The notes under the pieces were generated by a model. That model was given only the letters and a program-made list of their open reading frames with translations. It had not been told where the DNA came from and ran no database searches. 64,000 nt of DNA, taken from Medakamo hakoo. Its lineage: Eukaryota > Chlorophyta > Trebouxiophyceae > Coccomyxaceae. Location of the stretch: the NCBI GenBank assembly GCA_026636295.1, contig CP089457.1, forward strand, positions 496,001 to 560,000. Direction: 5' to 3'. Made by a program: the position numbers and the translations under genes. Shown in pieces: positions 51,108 to 60,680 of this stretch. Within the stretch, counting starts at the first letter, position 1, and every line of letters begins with the position of its first letter.

Positions 51108-51453
51108 GAGGGCGAGTGTGAGTTTGGGGGTGGGGTGGAGGTGGACGGGCGGGCGAGTTTTTTTTTTTTTTGTTGCATGGAGAGGGACGTTGAGAGACGA
51201 GCCGAGTGACAGAGGTTCCCCCAGACGCAGGTTTTGGTCGCGCATTCACGCGAACCCTGGGCCGCGCGACAGAACGGAGCACCCTCCCCACCCACGCCCG
51301 GGCCGAGCAAGACTCGCACCTAGCTCGCCACGGTCGCTAGGTAGTTTCGGAGGCGTCCTGCCGCTGCCGAGGGTCGAAAGGAAGGAAAACAACAAAGAAA
51401 CGCGGCCGCGGCCCGCGCCATCCCTGTCAACCCCACCACTCGTACCAGCCATC
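51108..51453. other. Intergenic spacer between HADH and NUB1
   Basis: 346 bases between two genes on the same strand. A run of 12 T follows the HADH end (51159-51170). It must hold the HADH 3' UTR and NUB1 promoter. No gene or RNA was seen. Confidence 0.5.
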
Positions 51454-52896
51454 ATGCTCCACGTCCAAGCCGGCGGCGTCGTCTCCACCCGCCTGGACCT
51501 GCCCGACGACTCCACCGTCGCCGACTTACTGGCGGCCCTAGCCCCGCACGCGCCTGTGGGCCGTCCCGGGCTGCGCGTCATCGCCGGCGGCACCGCGCTT
51601 CGCGACCCGTCCGCGCCGCTCGCGTCCGCCCTGGGCAAGCCGCCGGGCGCCGGCCCGGCCCGCGTCCTCGTCCTCGCGTCCGGCCCGCCTCCGGCGTCCG
51701 ACCCCGTGGCCGCGGCCGCTGCGCGGGCGGCACGGTTGGATGCCTTGGACGCGGAAGCCCGCCGGATTGCGGGGCGGGTGGCGGGTGGTGGTGGCGGCAC
51801 TGCTGCTGCTGCCGCCCCGCGCGCCGACCCGCCCCCACCCCGCCGCCCGTCCCGCCACTACGCCTTGGAAGACGCCGGGACGGGCGCGCTCCCACCGGCC
51901 TTTGCGACCCTGCCGCCCGCCGGCCAGGAAGCCCTGGTCTCCGCCCTGGCCCTGGCCGCCCGGGGCGCCGCGTCCCTCGCCGGCGGCGACGCGGCGTCCG
52001 CCCGCGACGAGCTGGCCCTGGCGGAGGACCGGTTCGCGGCCGCGGCGGCCTCGCCCGCGGGGCGCGCCCTCCTGGGCCGGTCCGACAACCTGGCGCTCAC
52101 CATCCTCGACTCGTGCTGGGCGGCCTTTCTGTTGAGGGACGGGTCGGCGTTGCAGGCCGGCGGCGTCGACCGGCTGGCGTCCGCGCGCGCGAGCTTGGAA
52201 GCCGTGCACGGCGCCGGCCTGGCCCGCCTGCTGTCCCGGTCCGGCGCCAATCCCAAAGCCGCGTCGGCGGGCGCCAGCACGGCGGCCCGGCTGGCGTGCC
52301 TGGAAGGCGTCGTCGCCTGGCATGGCGGCTCGGTCGCCGTCGCGCGCGAGCGCCTGCTGGCCGCCGTCGAGGCGTGGCGGGCGGCACGGCGAGCCGACGC
52401 GGCTGCGGCCGCGCAACGGTCCGCCCGCGCCGCCTGGGGCGCGACGGCGTCCGGCCGGGCGGTCGACGCGGCCGCGCTCGACTCGCTGGGCGCGATGGGC
52501 TTTGACCGCCCCTTGGCGGCCGCTGCCCTGCGCTCCACGGACAACGACGTGCACGCCGCGCTCGACGCTTTGAACGACGCCGCGCTCTCCGCCGCGCTAG
52601 TCCAAGCTGCGGCTGAGCGCGCGGAAAAAGTGGAGCGGCGGGCGCGTCGGCGGCGGTCCGGCGACGTGGACGTGTCCACTGCAGCCCAGGCGGAGGGGGC
52701 CGTTCCTTCCCCGCCCGCCGCCACCACGGTCGAGGACGCGCTACGCCGCGCGGGCCGCGCGTCCACGGCCCGCGCCGCCACGGCGTCCCTGGGCAATGCG
52801 TTGGTGGAATACTTGCGTTTCGTGGGCGAAGGCGAAGCCGCGGACGGTGTGGCCGCGGACATGGCGGCGGCCGCGGCCGGGGAGGAGGGCGGGTGA
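51454..52896 (+). CDS. NUB1: NUB1-like NEDD8/ubiquitin-shuttle protein
   Basis: NUB1 takes NEDD8 or ubiquitin conjugates to the proteasome. It is a single exon of 480 residues against about 600 in animals. A ubiquitin-like domain (about residues 1-75) reads VVSTRLDLPDDSTVADLLAA and LRVIAGGTALRDPS. The central helical repeat has DELALAEDRFAAA, GRSDNLALTILDSCWAAFLL and ARASLEAVHGAGLARL. A UBA domain (about residues 345-380) has DSLGAMGFDRPLAAAALRST, DNDVHAALDALN. A second possible UBA near the C-terminus (VEDALRRAG...LGNALVEYLRF) is weak. Other UBL-UBA shuttles such as RAD23 or DDI1 lack the middle helical domain. Many Ala-rich spacers reflect GC pressure. Confidence 0.85.
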   Translation: MLHVQAGGVVSTRLDLPDDSTVADLLAALAPHAPVGRPGLRVIAGGTALRDPSAPLASALGKPPGAGPARVLVLASGPPPASDPVAAAAARAARLDALDAEARRIAGRVAGGGGGTAAAAAPRADPPPPRRPSRHYALEDAGTGALPPAFATLPPAGQEALVSALALAARGAASLAGGDAASARDELALAEDRFAAAAASPAGRALLGRSDNLALTILDSCWAAFLLRDGSALQAGGVDRLASARASLEAVHGAGLARLLSRSGANPKAASAGASTAARLACLEGVVAWHGGSVAVARERLLAAVEAWRAARRADAAAAAQRSARAAWGATASGRAVDAAALDSLGAMGFDRPLAAAALRSTDNDVHAALDALNDAALSAALVQAAAERAEKVERRARRRRSGDVDVSTAAQAEGAVPSPPAATTVEDALRRAGRASTARAATASLGNALVEYLRFVGEGEAADGVAADMAAAAAGEEGG

Positions 52897-52964
52897 AAGA
52901 GAGCGAGCGCGTTCAGTGTGCTTTTGGTCAGTGCTTTGTGTCCTGCTTGTCATTTTGCTTCATT

Positions 52965-54551
52965 CTAAAAAAGTTCACGCCGCAGCGCCCCGCCCCCACT
53001 GCCCGGCCGCACCACGGCCACCGCCTCATCTGTCCGCTGCCGCCGACGGGGCGGGCTGACCGCCCCGCCAGCCGCCAGCGACCCACCCTGCACCACAACA
53101 CCCGCTGCCAGCACGGCCGTCAGCGCGGCCGTCGCGGCCGCGTCGGCCGCAGCCAGGGCGGTCGCCGTCCCGTCCGCCTCTCCTTCGTCTTTCACGCCTT
53201 CAACAATGCCCATGTAGCTGACGTCCAAGTACGCGTGCGCAAACGCGGCTGTGGACGCAGGCGTGGCATTCGTCACGGCCGCCTCTGAAATCCCTTCCAG
53301 CTCGTGCGGGCGCAAGCGGCGCAGGCGGACGGCGCCCTCCAACAGCCCCGCCACGTCGTCCGCCCGGGCGGCCGGGTCGCCCTCATACCAGGCCGCCACC
53401 GCGTCAAAGGCCGGGAGTGGCGGGGCGGCCGGCGCGGCCCGCGCGCCGGGCGTCAGCAGGAGGGCCTCCAACCCCGGCCGGTCCAAGGCGGCCAGCCCAG
53501 CCGGGTCGCCCGCCACGGCCGCGGCCACGTCCGACGCCGCCAGGGCCCGGGCCGCGGCCGCCAGGCGCCCAAACCCGGCGGCCCGGCCAAAGGCGAGGTA
53601 GGAGGGCGCCCCGCCCGGGCCGGCCGCCCGGCACGCCGCGAGGAGGACGGACTCGACGCACCGGCACAGCGCGCGCGCGCGCCCGGGGCCGTGCGAGTAC
53701 GCCGCGTCGAGCAGCGGGGCCGCCGGGTCGGCCGCATCCGCCGGCAGCAGGCCTGGGTAGACGGCTTGGGCTAAAGCGGCGGCGGCGGCCGCGGCGGCCT
53801 CGGCCTCCGCGGGCCCCGGCGGGTCGGGCCACTGCGTTGTCGTCGCCCGCAGGTCGCCGCCCAGGCAGAGGAGCACAGCCAAAGCCGCGGGCGAGGACAG
53901 GATGTCCGGGTCGTCGTGTGGAGACGGCGGGGCGGCGACTGCCGTGGAGGGCGTGGGGCGGGAGGGGGAGGCGGGCGTGTGAGTGCGCTTTTTTTCATTT
54001 TCCCGCCCGTCGGTCCAGAGGCCAGGGTTGACCAGCGTCGCGGCTGGAAAAAGACGCGCGCCGACAGACCGGGGCGCGGGACTCCCGTCGGTCCCTCACG
54101 CACCCGCCGCGCTTCCTCCTTCCTCCACTCTGTTCCAGGGTCATGAGCTGGTCTGAGAAAAGGTCCAAAATCAAAAAACCCGGCCCGAGGCCGCGGCTCC
54201 GGCTGCCGAGGGAGCCGCAAAACGAAAAAAAAAACTCGACGCCGCGGCCCGCACACATGCCCCCCCCCCAAATTCGGCTCTCTCACCTTTCTCGAGCGCC
54301 CGCCGCCCTGCCGCCACCGCAATGTCCGCCGGCTTGCCCGCTCCAGACCCGGCCAGCGTGGACAGGGCGACGGCCCAGGCGCCACCGCGGACGGCGGAGA
54401 CGAGGGCGGACACGACGGCCGCGTGCGCGAGGAGTTCACAACCCTGGCCGGTCGGCCGCTTGACCGTGGGCGCGGCGGACGGGAGGGGTGCTGCGTTGGC
54501 CGGGCCCAGTGGGCGGCGGCGACGCAGGCGCGGGGAGAGGAGGGCGTCCAT
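52965..54551 (-). CDS. Unknown Ala-rich helical protein
   Basis: Exon 1 is 54551-54287 (MDALLSPRLRRRRPLGPANA...) and exon 2 is 53938-52965, with a 348-base intron whose phase fits (one plus two); 412 residues. It is predicted helical throughout: LLAHAAVVSALVSAVRGGAW, ILSSPAALAVLLCLGGDL, ARALCRCVESVLLAACRAAG, FGRLAAAARALAASDVAAAV, and PHELEGISEAAVTNATPAST. Only one Cys-rich spot (LCRCVE) stands out. A basic RRRRPLG in the first 15 residues might be a targeting signal. I do not recognise the family; the composition hides homology. The intron is the longest here, so another small exon cannot be excluded. Confidence 0.55.
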
Positions 54552-54895
54552 TCGCACGTGTGTGGGGGGCGGTCTCCTTTCCTCTCTCGCCGGGTCGGCC
54601 CTGCCGAGGTAGGAGGCTGGACTGTGGGAGCGACCGGCCGACGTCACTCTCTCCTTCCGGCGCAGGCGACAGCGCTCCCGCTCTCCCTCTCTCTCTTTCG
54701 CGCCGCCCCGCACGGCCCTGCGCGCACACCGCGCCCACCCGCTCCCCGCGCGTGTGGCATCCTCGTACATCTACGCCCGCACGCCACCAGCGGCGCTCCT
54801 CCGCACGCCCGTCCGTCCCAGGCGCGCCGCACACTGTACGCCGCACAGCGCCGCCGCCGCATCGCTGCACCGCCGCCCACGCACGTCCACTCGTC
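54552..54895. promoter_or_regulatory. 344-bp divergent promoter region of the unknown gene and CWC15
   Basis: The spacer between two divergent start codons. A GACGTCAC at 54640-54647 matches the half-palindrome bound by bZIP/CREB-type factors; with one hit this is suggestive only. It also contains CT-rich runs. No other gene was recognised. Confidence 0.45.
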
Positions 54896-55460
54896 ATGAC
54901 GACCGCCCACCGCCCGACCTGGGCCGCCGCCCTGGGCGGCGAGGAAGAAGGGTCCATCCGCAAGTATGCGGGCACCGCCATGACCCGGTCCAAAGACCTG
55001 AGGACGCAGACGAAGATGAAGTTCCGGTGAGTTGGAGGCGCTGGGGGGCGGGGCGTTTTTCCTGGGACGTGTCCGCACTCGCCCCGCCCGCCCCTCCGGT
55101 ATGGAGGGAACGCTCACGCCCGACCTCCCCCTCACACACACGCAACCCCAACAGTCAATTCGGCCAGGCCGCGCCCGGCGAGGTGACCGACCGCGCCGCC
55201 GCCCGCGCCGCGCTGGAAGCCCGGGAAGCGGCCGCGGCCGCGGGTGCGCGCGCAGACGCGTTTGACGAGGAGCGCGAGCGCGACCTGCTGCTGCTTGGGG
55301 CCGCCGCGCCCGGCGTGGGGGGCAAGCGCAAGGCGGCCGAGGCCCTGGCGACCCACCCGGAGGACGCGGACGACGTGGACGACGACGAAGACGGCGGCGG
55401 CGAGGGTGGTGGAGAGGCCGGGCCTGGGCCTGGCGCGGCCGCGGCCGCTGCTGCCGCGTC

Positions 55461-55493
<33 letters not shown>

Positions 55494-55902
55494 CGCCCCG
55501 TCCGCCTCTGAAGACGACGACTACGACGACGATTCCGACGACGAAGCCGCCCTCCTAGCCGAGCTGGAACGCATCAAAGCCGAACGCGCCGCGGCTGCCG
55601 CGGCTGCCGCGGCCGCCGCCGCGGCCGCGCGCACGGGCGCGGCCCGGGAAGCCGCCATGCGCGGCAACCCGCTCCTGGCGCCCGGTGGTGAGGGTGGGGA
55701 CACGCCAGGCCCGTCTGACGCCGACGCCGCCGCCGCCGCCGACGCCGGCTCCTTTGCAGTCGCGCGCCGGTGGGATGACGACGTCGTGTTCCGGCACCAG
55801 GCGCGCGGCGCGGCCGAGGCCGAGGCCGCCAAGCGCGAGTTCGTCAACGACACGGTGCGCAACCACTTCCACCGCCGGTTCTTGGACCGGTACATCCGAT
55901 GA
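54896..55902 (+). CDS. CWC15: Spliceosome component CWC15 (AD-002)
   Basis: NTC/Prp19-associated protein of the activated spliceosome. Exons 54896-55026 and 55155-55902, joined in phase (two plus one), give 292 residues (human 229). The N-terminus is MTTAHRPTWAAALGG, then KYAGTAMTRSKDLRTQTKMK and FRQFGQAAPGEVTDR, which matches the part of Cwc15 buried in the spliceosome core. A long acidic middle follows (DDDDDDGGGGD, SEDDDYDDDSDDEAALLAEL, ELERIKAERAA). The C-terminus is SFAVARRWDDDVVFRHQA and KREFVNDTVRNHFHRRFLDR, YIR, as in all orthologues. A TGTAA at 55939-55943 may be the polyadenylation signal. Confidence 0.96.
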
Positions 55903-56474
55903 TGTGAGAGAGGGGTTGTGTGTGTGCGTGTGTGTGTTTGTAATTTGAGTTCAGTCGGGCGGAGATGAGGGAAGCAGGGCGGGGGTGGTCGGTCGCACTC
56001 CACCAAACACACACTGCCGCGCCTGTTTTTTTTTTCTGTGGTGCGGGCGGCGCATAACAAACCTGCAAGAGTGCGTTTTGGAGCCTGGACTTCTCTTCGG
56101 TCAGGAAGGGAGATGCCTCGCGCACCCTTGCCAGGGCGGCGCGTGGACGGAAGACGAGCGTGCGGGTGCGGCGGCGGCCTTGGTTTTTTGCTCGCTGCGC
56201 GCCGCATGCGTCCGGCAAGAGAGCAAACAGCGGCAGCCGCGGGGCTGTGCGAGTGCATCCTCCTTGCTCCGCCCACCCAGTCCCGCTCCCCTAATGCTGG
56301 TGATGAAGATGAGGGTGGGAAAGATGAGTACGGCGGAGCCACCGCTCCAGTGAGCCTTGTTTCTTTTTTTGGCAACGGAGCGGAACGACGGTTTTGCCAA
56401 GAAAAAACGCGCAAACTCACGCCCCACTGCCTCTCCACACACGCCCAGACTTTCGATAAAGGACTCGACAATTC
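55903..56474. other. 572-bp spacer between CWC15 and mannanase
   Basis: It contains a TG repeat and possible CWC15 polyadenylation signal (55917-55943), a T-run (56027-56036) and a pyrimidine-rich CCACACACGCCCAG at 56436-56449 that could be the 3' end of a 5'-UTR intron of the mannanase gene. No protein or structured RNA gene was recognised. Confidence 0.5.
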
Positions 56475-58960
56475 ATGTCGCGCTCTCGTACTAGCCGCAA
56501 GGCGAGGGTGAGTTTTTTTGTGGAGGTGGGGTGGAGCGGGCGATAGAGCGCCCGGCGCGCTGCGCGTCCAACGGTCGAAAACTCAACCTCCACTCCCATC
56601 CACGCAGGCCGCTGCCCTCGTCGCCCTCGCCCTCTTGGGCGGCCGGGCGTCCGCTCAGGGCGACCCAGCCATGGTGCCGGACGACGCGGCCGCCGCCGCG
56701 CCGTCCCCTGCCCTGACCCTGGCCCCACTGACGCCGGAGCAGGAAGCCGAGGCCGCCGCCGCGCGGGACTACATCGAGTCGCAAGGCCTGGGCGCCCGCC
56801 TGCGCTGGCCCGCCTCGGCGGCCGCGGCCTTGGCAGCCTCGGACGGCCTGAACGAGACGTACATTGCTGAGAGGACGCGCGGGAAGTGGGTGACGCCACC
56901 GACCCCGGCGGAAATGGAGGCCGAGGGTCGAGGGCCGCTGGAGCCGGCCGCGGCCGCGGCCGTCAAGTCCATCCCCACCTCCTTCGGCCGGGCCGGCCGC
57001 AACGTCGGCTTTGTCAAGCCGGGCGGCACTCGTCTCTTGCTCAACGGCAAGGCCTGGCAGATGGCCGGCACGTCGGCGTACTACTTGGCCCGCACCGACT
57101 TTTTGACGGAGGACGAGGTCGTCCGCCAGGTAAGAGACGGCGCGCGGCTCGCTTTTTTTTTCGCCACACCCCATCCAGTGTGTGTTTCCACCCTCCAACC
57201 ACCTCCCCCACCACGCACCCCTCCTCCCACCCACCACCTCCCACCACCTCATCTCCCAGGTCGCCGCCCACGCCCGCCAGGGCGCCAACACCTTGCGCGT
57301 CTTCTTCGCCTTTGACTTTGACCCGGCTGGCACCCAACCGTCGTTGGGCTACTTCAACGAAAACGCGCTGCGCCGCATCGACCACGTCCTCGTGACGTGC
57401 GCGGCGTACGGCATCCGCGTCATCGGCGTGCTGGGCAACTACTGGCCGTTTGTGGGCGGCATGCAAGCGTACGTGGATGCGTGGGCCCGGTCCGTGGGCC
57501 AGGGCACCGGCCAGCCCATCGAGAAATTCTACACGGAGCCGGGCGTGCGGGAAGCGTACAAGCGCAGCCTGTACACGATTGTGGGGCGCCGCAACTCCAT
57601 CACCGGCCAGATGTACAGGGACGACCCGACCATCGCGGTCTGGGAGCTGGCCAACGAACCCCACACGACGGACCGGTACGAAGCCAACCTGGGCATCCGG
57701 CCCGGGTCCATCCTGTGCGCGTGGGTGCGGGACATGGCGCGCGTCGTCAAGTCGATCGACCCCAACCACCTGGTCGCGTCGGGCGAGGAGGGGTACCGGG
57801 CGGACAAGCCGGGCGGGCAGGCGCACTCCTGGCTCAACGACGGGTGGAAGGGCTCCGACTTCGTGTGCAACACGTGCGACACGGACGTGGACGTGGCGAC
57901 GGTGCACGTGTACCCGGACGCGTGGGCGATGCCGGACTACACGGTGAGTTGGTGGACGCGCGTGTTTTTTTTTTGTTCCCTCCCCTATGTGTCTGCGCCC
58001 ACGCCACGCTCTCGCACGCACCGCCCCCCTCTCACCCCCACTTCCACCCCCACCCCCTTACAAAACGCGAAAACTTCACAGTGGCTCGGCCCCAACTACA
58101 TCAAGGACCGGTACGACGCCGCCACCCGGTGCCGGGCGGGCGCCAAGCCCATCATCTTTGAGGAGTACGGCATGGGCGCGTGGAAGGGGTACGCCCCCTC
58201 CCGCGAACCGCTGTTCCGGTACCTGACGGGCGCGGCGGCGGGCTCCGGGTACGACGGCCAGCTGGTGTGGGCGGTCGCGCACCCGACCCAGGGCGGCCAG
58301 CTGCTGGGGTCCAATGACGACGGCGGCTACGTCTTCGACTACAACGGCGACGGGTCCGCGGCCGTGAAGGCCACGTACGCCCGGGCGGCGGCGGCCAACC
58401 GGGGTGCGGGGCACGCGGCCACGGGCCGGGCGGGCGTGGTGGGCCTGGGCCTGGAGGTGAAGGACGCGGACGCGGCGGCTGACGCGGCGGCGGAAGCGGG
58501 CGTGGCGGCGGCTGGGGTGGAGGCGGGCAAGGAGGCGCACGCGCCCGCACCGGCCGCTGCCCCCGCCGCCGCCCCGGCCCAGGTCCTGGCCGAACAGCCT
58601 GCGGTGCTGGTGTCTCGCGCGGTCGTTCCGCCGCCCGCGCCGGCCAAAGCCACGACCGCGGCGCCCAAGCCCCCGCACACCGCGCCGTACTCGGTGCCGC
58701 CCCTGTCCCCCAAAGCGGCGGTGGTGGCGTCCAAGCAGCCGGCGGCCCCGCCCAAGCCGGCGTCGGCCCCGCCCAAGAAGCCGGCTGTCATCTCGTCGCT
58801 GCCCAAGCCGGCCGCGGCCGTGCCGGCCCAGCCTGCGACGGCTGAACCCGCTGCGTCGCCCGCGGCCCAGCCAGGCATCCTGGCCGGCCGGGCTCGCCCG
58901 CCTCTGCCGCCGCTGCTGGCCAAGCTGGCCGCGCGCGTGGGCGGGCGTGGCGTGAACTGA
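56475..58960 (+). CDS. Secreted endo-beta-1,4-mannanase (GH5_7)
   Basis: Hydrolyses beta-mannans. Four exons: 56475-56507, 56608-57129, 57260-57943 and 58082-58960, all phase zero; 705 residues. Joining exons 1 and 2 makes a signal peptide (MSRSRTSRKARAAALVALAL, then LGGRASAQG), which supports the first intron. The GH5 barrel starts near residue 125 (RLLLNGKAWQMAGTSAYYLA). It has the acid/base Glu in VWELANEPH and the nucleophile Glu in PIIFEEYGM. VHVYPDAWA and the LVWAVAHPT strand also fit subfamily 7. After residue about 530 the tail is Ala/Pro/Lys-rich and low complexity, like a wall-linking or O-glycosylated region. Land-plant mannanases lack such a tail. A role in remodelling its own wall is inferred. 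Confidence 0.92.
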
Positions 58961-59215
58961 AGTTGGAGGTGTGTGTGTGTGTGTTTTTGTTTGTTTGGGA
59001 GGCGAGAGCGTTGAAACAGGGGAGGGCGGGGGGCGCCCACACACTTGATTTTTCCCACGTGACACTGAGACTCATTGAGAGGTGAGAGAGAGAGAGAGGG
59101 AGAGAGCGGGGATGACGGGACGCGGCCCCTGCGGGTCGCTGTTGGGCGTGTGTCGTTGAAATAAAAAGAAACCTCGTTCGTTGCTAAAAAGAAAAAAGAA
59201 AACGCGCTCTCCCCT

Positions 59216-60501
59216 CTAAACCTTGCCCGTCACCAGCGCCCACTTCGTCGCGACGTGCAGCCCTAGCCCGCCGCCGACTCCACGCCCGCCCGCCCGGTGG
59301 ACCAACGCGAGGGGATCAAATGCGGCCGCCTCCAACTCGGCCAGGAAACGGCGCGCGCCGAGCGCCGGCAGCAGGGCCGCCACGCCCTCCCGCGGCACGG
59401 CCAGCCGGGCCGCCGCGTCTAGGTGGCCGCGGGCGACGCATGCCAGGCTGTAAGTCGCTTCCCGCAAGGCAGAAACCGTGGCCGCGTCGGGCGTGCCGCC
59501 CGCTCCGCCCAGCACGGCCGCGGCCAGGCGGAACAGGGCGTCCGCCTCCAGCCCTGCGCGCTCCGCCACTTCTGCCGGCAAGTAACACCGCCGCCGCACG
59601 GCGGCGTGCGGGATGCCGCGCAGCAAGGCAGCTAACCCCGCACCTGTACCAGCGTGGGAAGCCGCGTGGTCCGCGTCCGCGGCGGTTGGAGCCGGCACGG
59701 ACGACGGGTCGAGACAAAACGCGAGTTGCAGGGCCGAGAGCGAGCCGGCGCTGTCGGACGCGTAGCTTTCCGCGTCGCCCAGGCTTTTAAACGGCGCCGC
59801 ACTGGCGGCCAGAGTGGCTCGCGCGTCCGCCAGTCTGCCTAAGCGGTAGCGCAGCGCGGCAGGGGTGGGGTGTGGGGTGCCAGCCGTCGTCGCGGCGGAG
59901 AGCGCCGCCGCGAGCGCGCGCGGCACTGGGTGCGCGGGCGGCGCGCCCGCCGCCACGCCCGCCCCTGCTTCACGCCACCACACAAACCGGGCGGCGGCCA
60001 AGGCCGGTTCTTTCACGGCGTCCTGGATGGTGGCCGTTTCTGCGCCAAAGGCGCGCAAGGCCAGGGCGGCGGCGCGGTCAGGCTGGTTGGTTTTGTGTGG
60101 GTGGATAGATGGAATGGTCAAGGGGGGCAGACCACGCAGGGGGGGCAGCCGCCCCCCTCTCTCTCGCTCCGCACTCAGACACCTCACCTTGGGCAGCTGG
60201 ACCGCCCACAGGTAGTTCTCATAGTCGACTCGCCTAGTGCGAATGTGTTGACGTTGTGTGTGAGCGTGCGTCCCGCCAGCGCCCCGTCGACGACGGGAGA
60301 GAGAGGGAGAGAGGGTGGAGGTAGAGGCGCAAACGCGGAGCGCAGGCGGCCGGGCTAGGCTTTTTTTCTGGCCGCCGCCGCGCACCTGACCAAGTCCGCG
60401 CAGTATGCCACATCCGCCCGCAACTGCTGGCTAACGGCGCTGGTGGACGCGCGCCGCGCTCGCCGGGCGAGGGAGGCCACGCCGGCCGCCCGGCCGATCA
60501 T
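59216..60501 (-). CDS. NDUFAF6: NDUFAF6-like complex I assembly factor (phytoene-synthase fold)
   Basis: Mitochondrial assembly factor for respiratory complex I, a member of the squalene/phytoene synthase superfamily without known enzymatic activity. Exon 1 is 60501-60386, exon 2 60233-60188, exon 3 60082-59216; phases close; 342 residues. Exon 1 is a presequence (MIGRAAGVASLARRARRAST) ending YCADLVRRVDYENYLWAVQL across the splice, the NDUFAF6 signature. Then come ALRAFGAETATIQDAVKEPA, RFVWWRE, YASDSAGSLSALQLAF, DADHAASHAGTGAGLAALLR, and RRRCYLPAEVAERAG. The Asp-rich motifs (DxxxD) of true phytoene synthases are absent, so carotenoid synthesis is unlikely. Exon 2 is only 46 bases. Confidence 0.92.
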
Positions 60502-60635
60502 TTCTTTCGCGCGCCGATGCGGCGTGGCCAAAACCTTTGAGTGACAACCAGGCGCCACCCCACCACGTCCGGCCGTCGTGAGGTAAAAAAAAGTAACAGA
60601 AAACACACGACTCAAATGACAGCACACATACACAG

Positions 60636-60672
60636 GCACACACACGCACACACACACACACACATGCACACA
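60636..60672. repeat. CA-rich microsatellite
   Basis: A mostly alternating CA tract between the NDUFAF6 start and the DDB2 stop. It is interrupted by single G and T bases. Confidence 0.8.
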
Positions 60673-60680
60673 TACTCCGC

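Noticed and set aside
54640-54647. CREB/bZIP half-site as a proven regulatory element
   Set aside because: A single 8-base match in a GC-rich promoter is expected by chance; kept only as a note in the promoter entry.
55939-55943. TGTAA as a general polyadenylation signal here
   Set aside because: Found after CAS, CWC15 and DDX31 but not clearly after most other genes, so I do not claim it as a rule for this genome.
59216-60385. Phytoene synthase (carotenoid pathway)
   Set aside because: The fold is shared but the Asp-rich catalytic motifs are missing and the VDYENYLWAVQLP start is that of NDUFAF6.
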